Positions 5,607 through 5,779 of a stretch of DNA of 5,779 nt are shown here, in pieces. The DNA is from Clostridia bacterium. GTDB lineage: Bacteria; Bacillota; Clostridia; Oscillospirales; CAG-272. The stretch is from the NCBI GenBank assembly GCA_017958705.1, contig JAGDCE010000115.1, positions 1 to 5,779 on the forward strand. Direction: 5' to 3'. The notes under the pieces were generated by a model, which was given only the letters and a program-made list of their open reading frames with translations, did not search any database and was not told the origin of the DNA. A program made the translations under genes and the position numbers. How positions within the stretch are numbered: position 1 is the first letter of the stretch; every line of letters begins with the position of its first letter.

Positions 5607-5779
5607 TTGCCCTCCTTCATAGCCTCGTATGAAACATCCGCGGCTTGCGGATCCATGTTGCAGTGAAGCCGGTAAAGCCCTGCCTGCGCGCTCATAGTGT
5701 GGAGCAGAGCGAGCGTCTTCGCCAGTTTGTCCGGATCGGACGGCCTGTACGTTTGCTCGTACAGCACGGGAAACGCTTC
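5603..5779 (-). CDS. C-terminal fragment, possibly of an HPr kinase/PEPCK-like protein
   Basis: The last 58 codons of a gene that enters from the right edge, ending at TGA 5605-5603, which overlaps the ATG of the PqqD-like gene. Visible residues include F3-P-V-L-Y-E-Q-T-Y-R-P-S-D-P-D-K-L-A, a helix with L22 to M29, and L35-Y-R-L-H-C-N-M-D-P-Q-A-A-D-V-S-Y-E-A-M54. A final 'x-P-x-Y-x-L-x-C-x-x-x-x-E/Q-A' segment followed by a helix is how many HPr-kinase-like P-loop proteins that neighbour PqqD-like genes end; from memory this is the best match, but no Walker motif or active site is in the window. What is certain is that this reading frame is open to the edge, has coding character and is coupled to the next gene. 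The function is tentative. Confidence 0.6.
   Translation of the reverse strand, partial: EAFPVLYEQTYRPSDPDKLAKTLALLHTMSAQAGLYRLHCNMDPQAADVSYEAMKEGK

Noticed and set aside
5211..5666. Plus-strand open frame of 151 codons over the PqqD-like gene
   Set aside because: It is antisense to two genes with recognisable families and good ribosome sites, and its product shows no family features.

Overview
The window looks like a chromosomal segment of an uncultured Gram-positive anaerobe, most likely a moderately GC-rich gut Clostridia (Bacillota). This is inferred from strong AGGAG/GGAGG ribosome binding sites, textbook TTGACA-N17-TATAAT promoters, GC-rich codon third positions, and surface proteins that end in a Thr/Asp/Pro-rich linker, one membrane helix and a short Lys/Arg tail. 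No marker gene fixes the taxonomy.

Layout: (1) 1-225, minus strand: the first 75 codons of a large glycoside hydrolase resembling GH51 alpha-L-arabinofuranosidases, cut by the window edge. (2) 226-407: a divergent regulatory region with two consensus sigma-A type promoters back to back, whose -35 boxes form a perfect 10-bp inverted repeat. (3) 408-5058, plus strand: a probable three-gene operon. It encodes a 1003-residue membrane-anchored DUF5060/DUF4038 (apiosidase-like) glycoside hydrolase with two discoidin-type domains, a cytoplasmic P1-family (DmpA-like) self-cleaving aminopeptidase, and a small surface protein with one fibronectin-III-like domain and the same type of membrane anchor. 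(4) 5057-5087: a strong hairpin flanked by A and T runs that serves as terminator for both converging units. (5) 5087-5779, minus strand: the end of a tightly packed operon. In transcription order it holds the C-terminus of a protein possibly related to HPr kinase, an 86-residue PqqD-like protein overlapping it by ATGA, and an 84-residue free-standing protein resembling a subtilisin propeptide (inhibitor I9).

Reading: the left and central parts look like a small locus for attacking plant-derived, perhaps arabinose- or apiose-containing, glycans at the cell surface; the intracellular peptidase and the small fibronectin-III protein have no obvious role in that. The right part is the most unusual. 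A PqqD-like peptide-recognition protein next to a propeptide/inhibitor-like protein and a possible kinase-like protein suggests a peptide modification or processing system whose main enzymes lie beyond the right edge. That is inference from three small genes, one of them partial and only tentatively identified.
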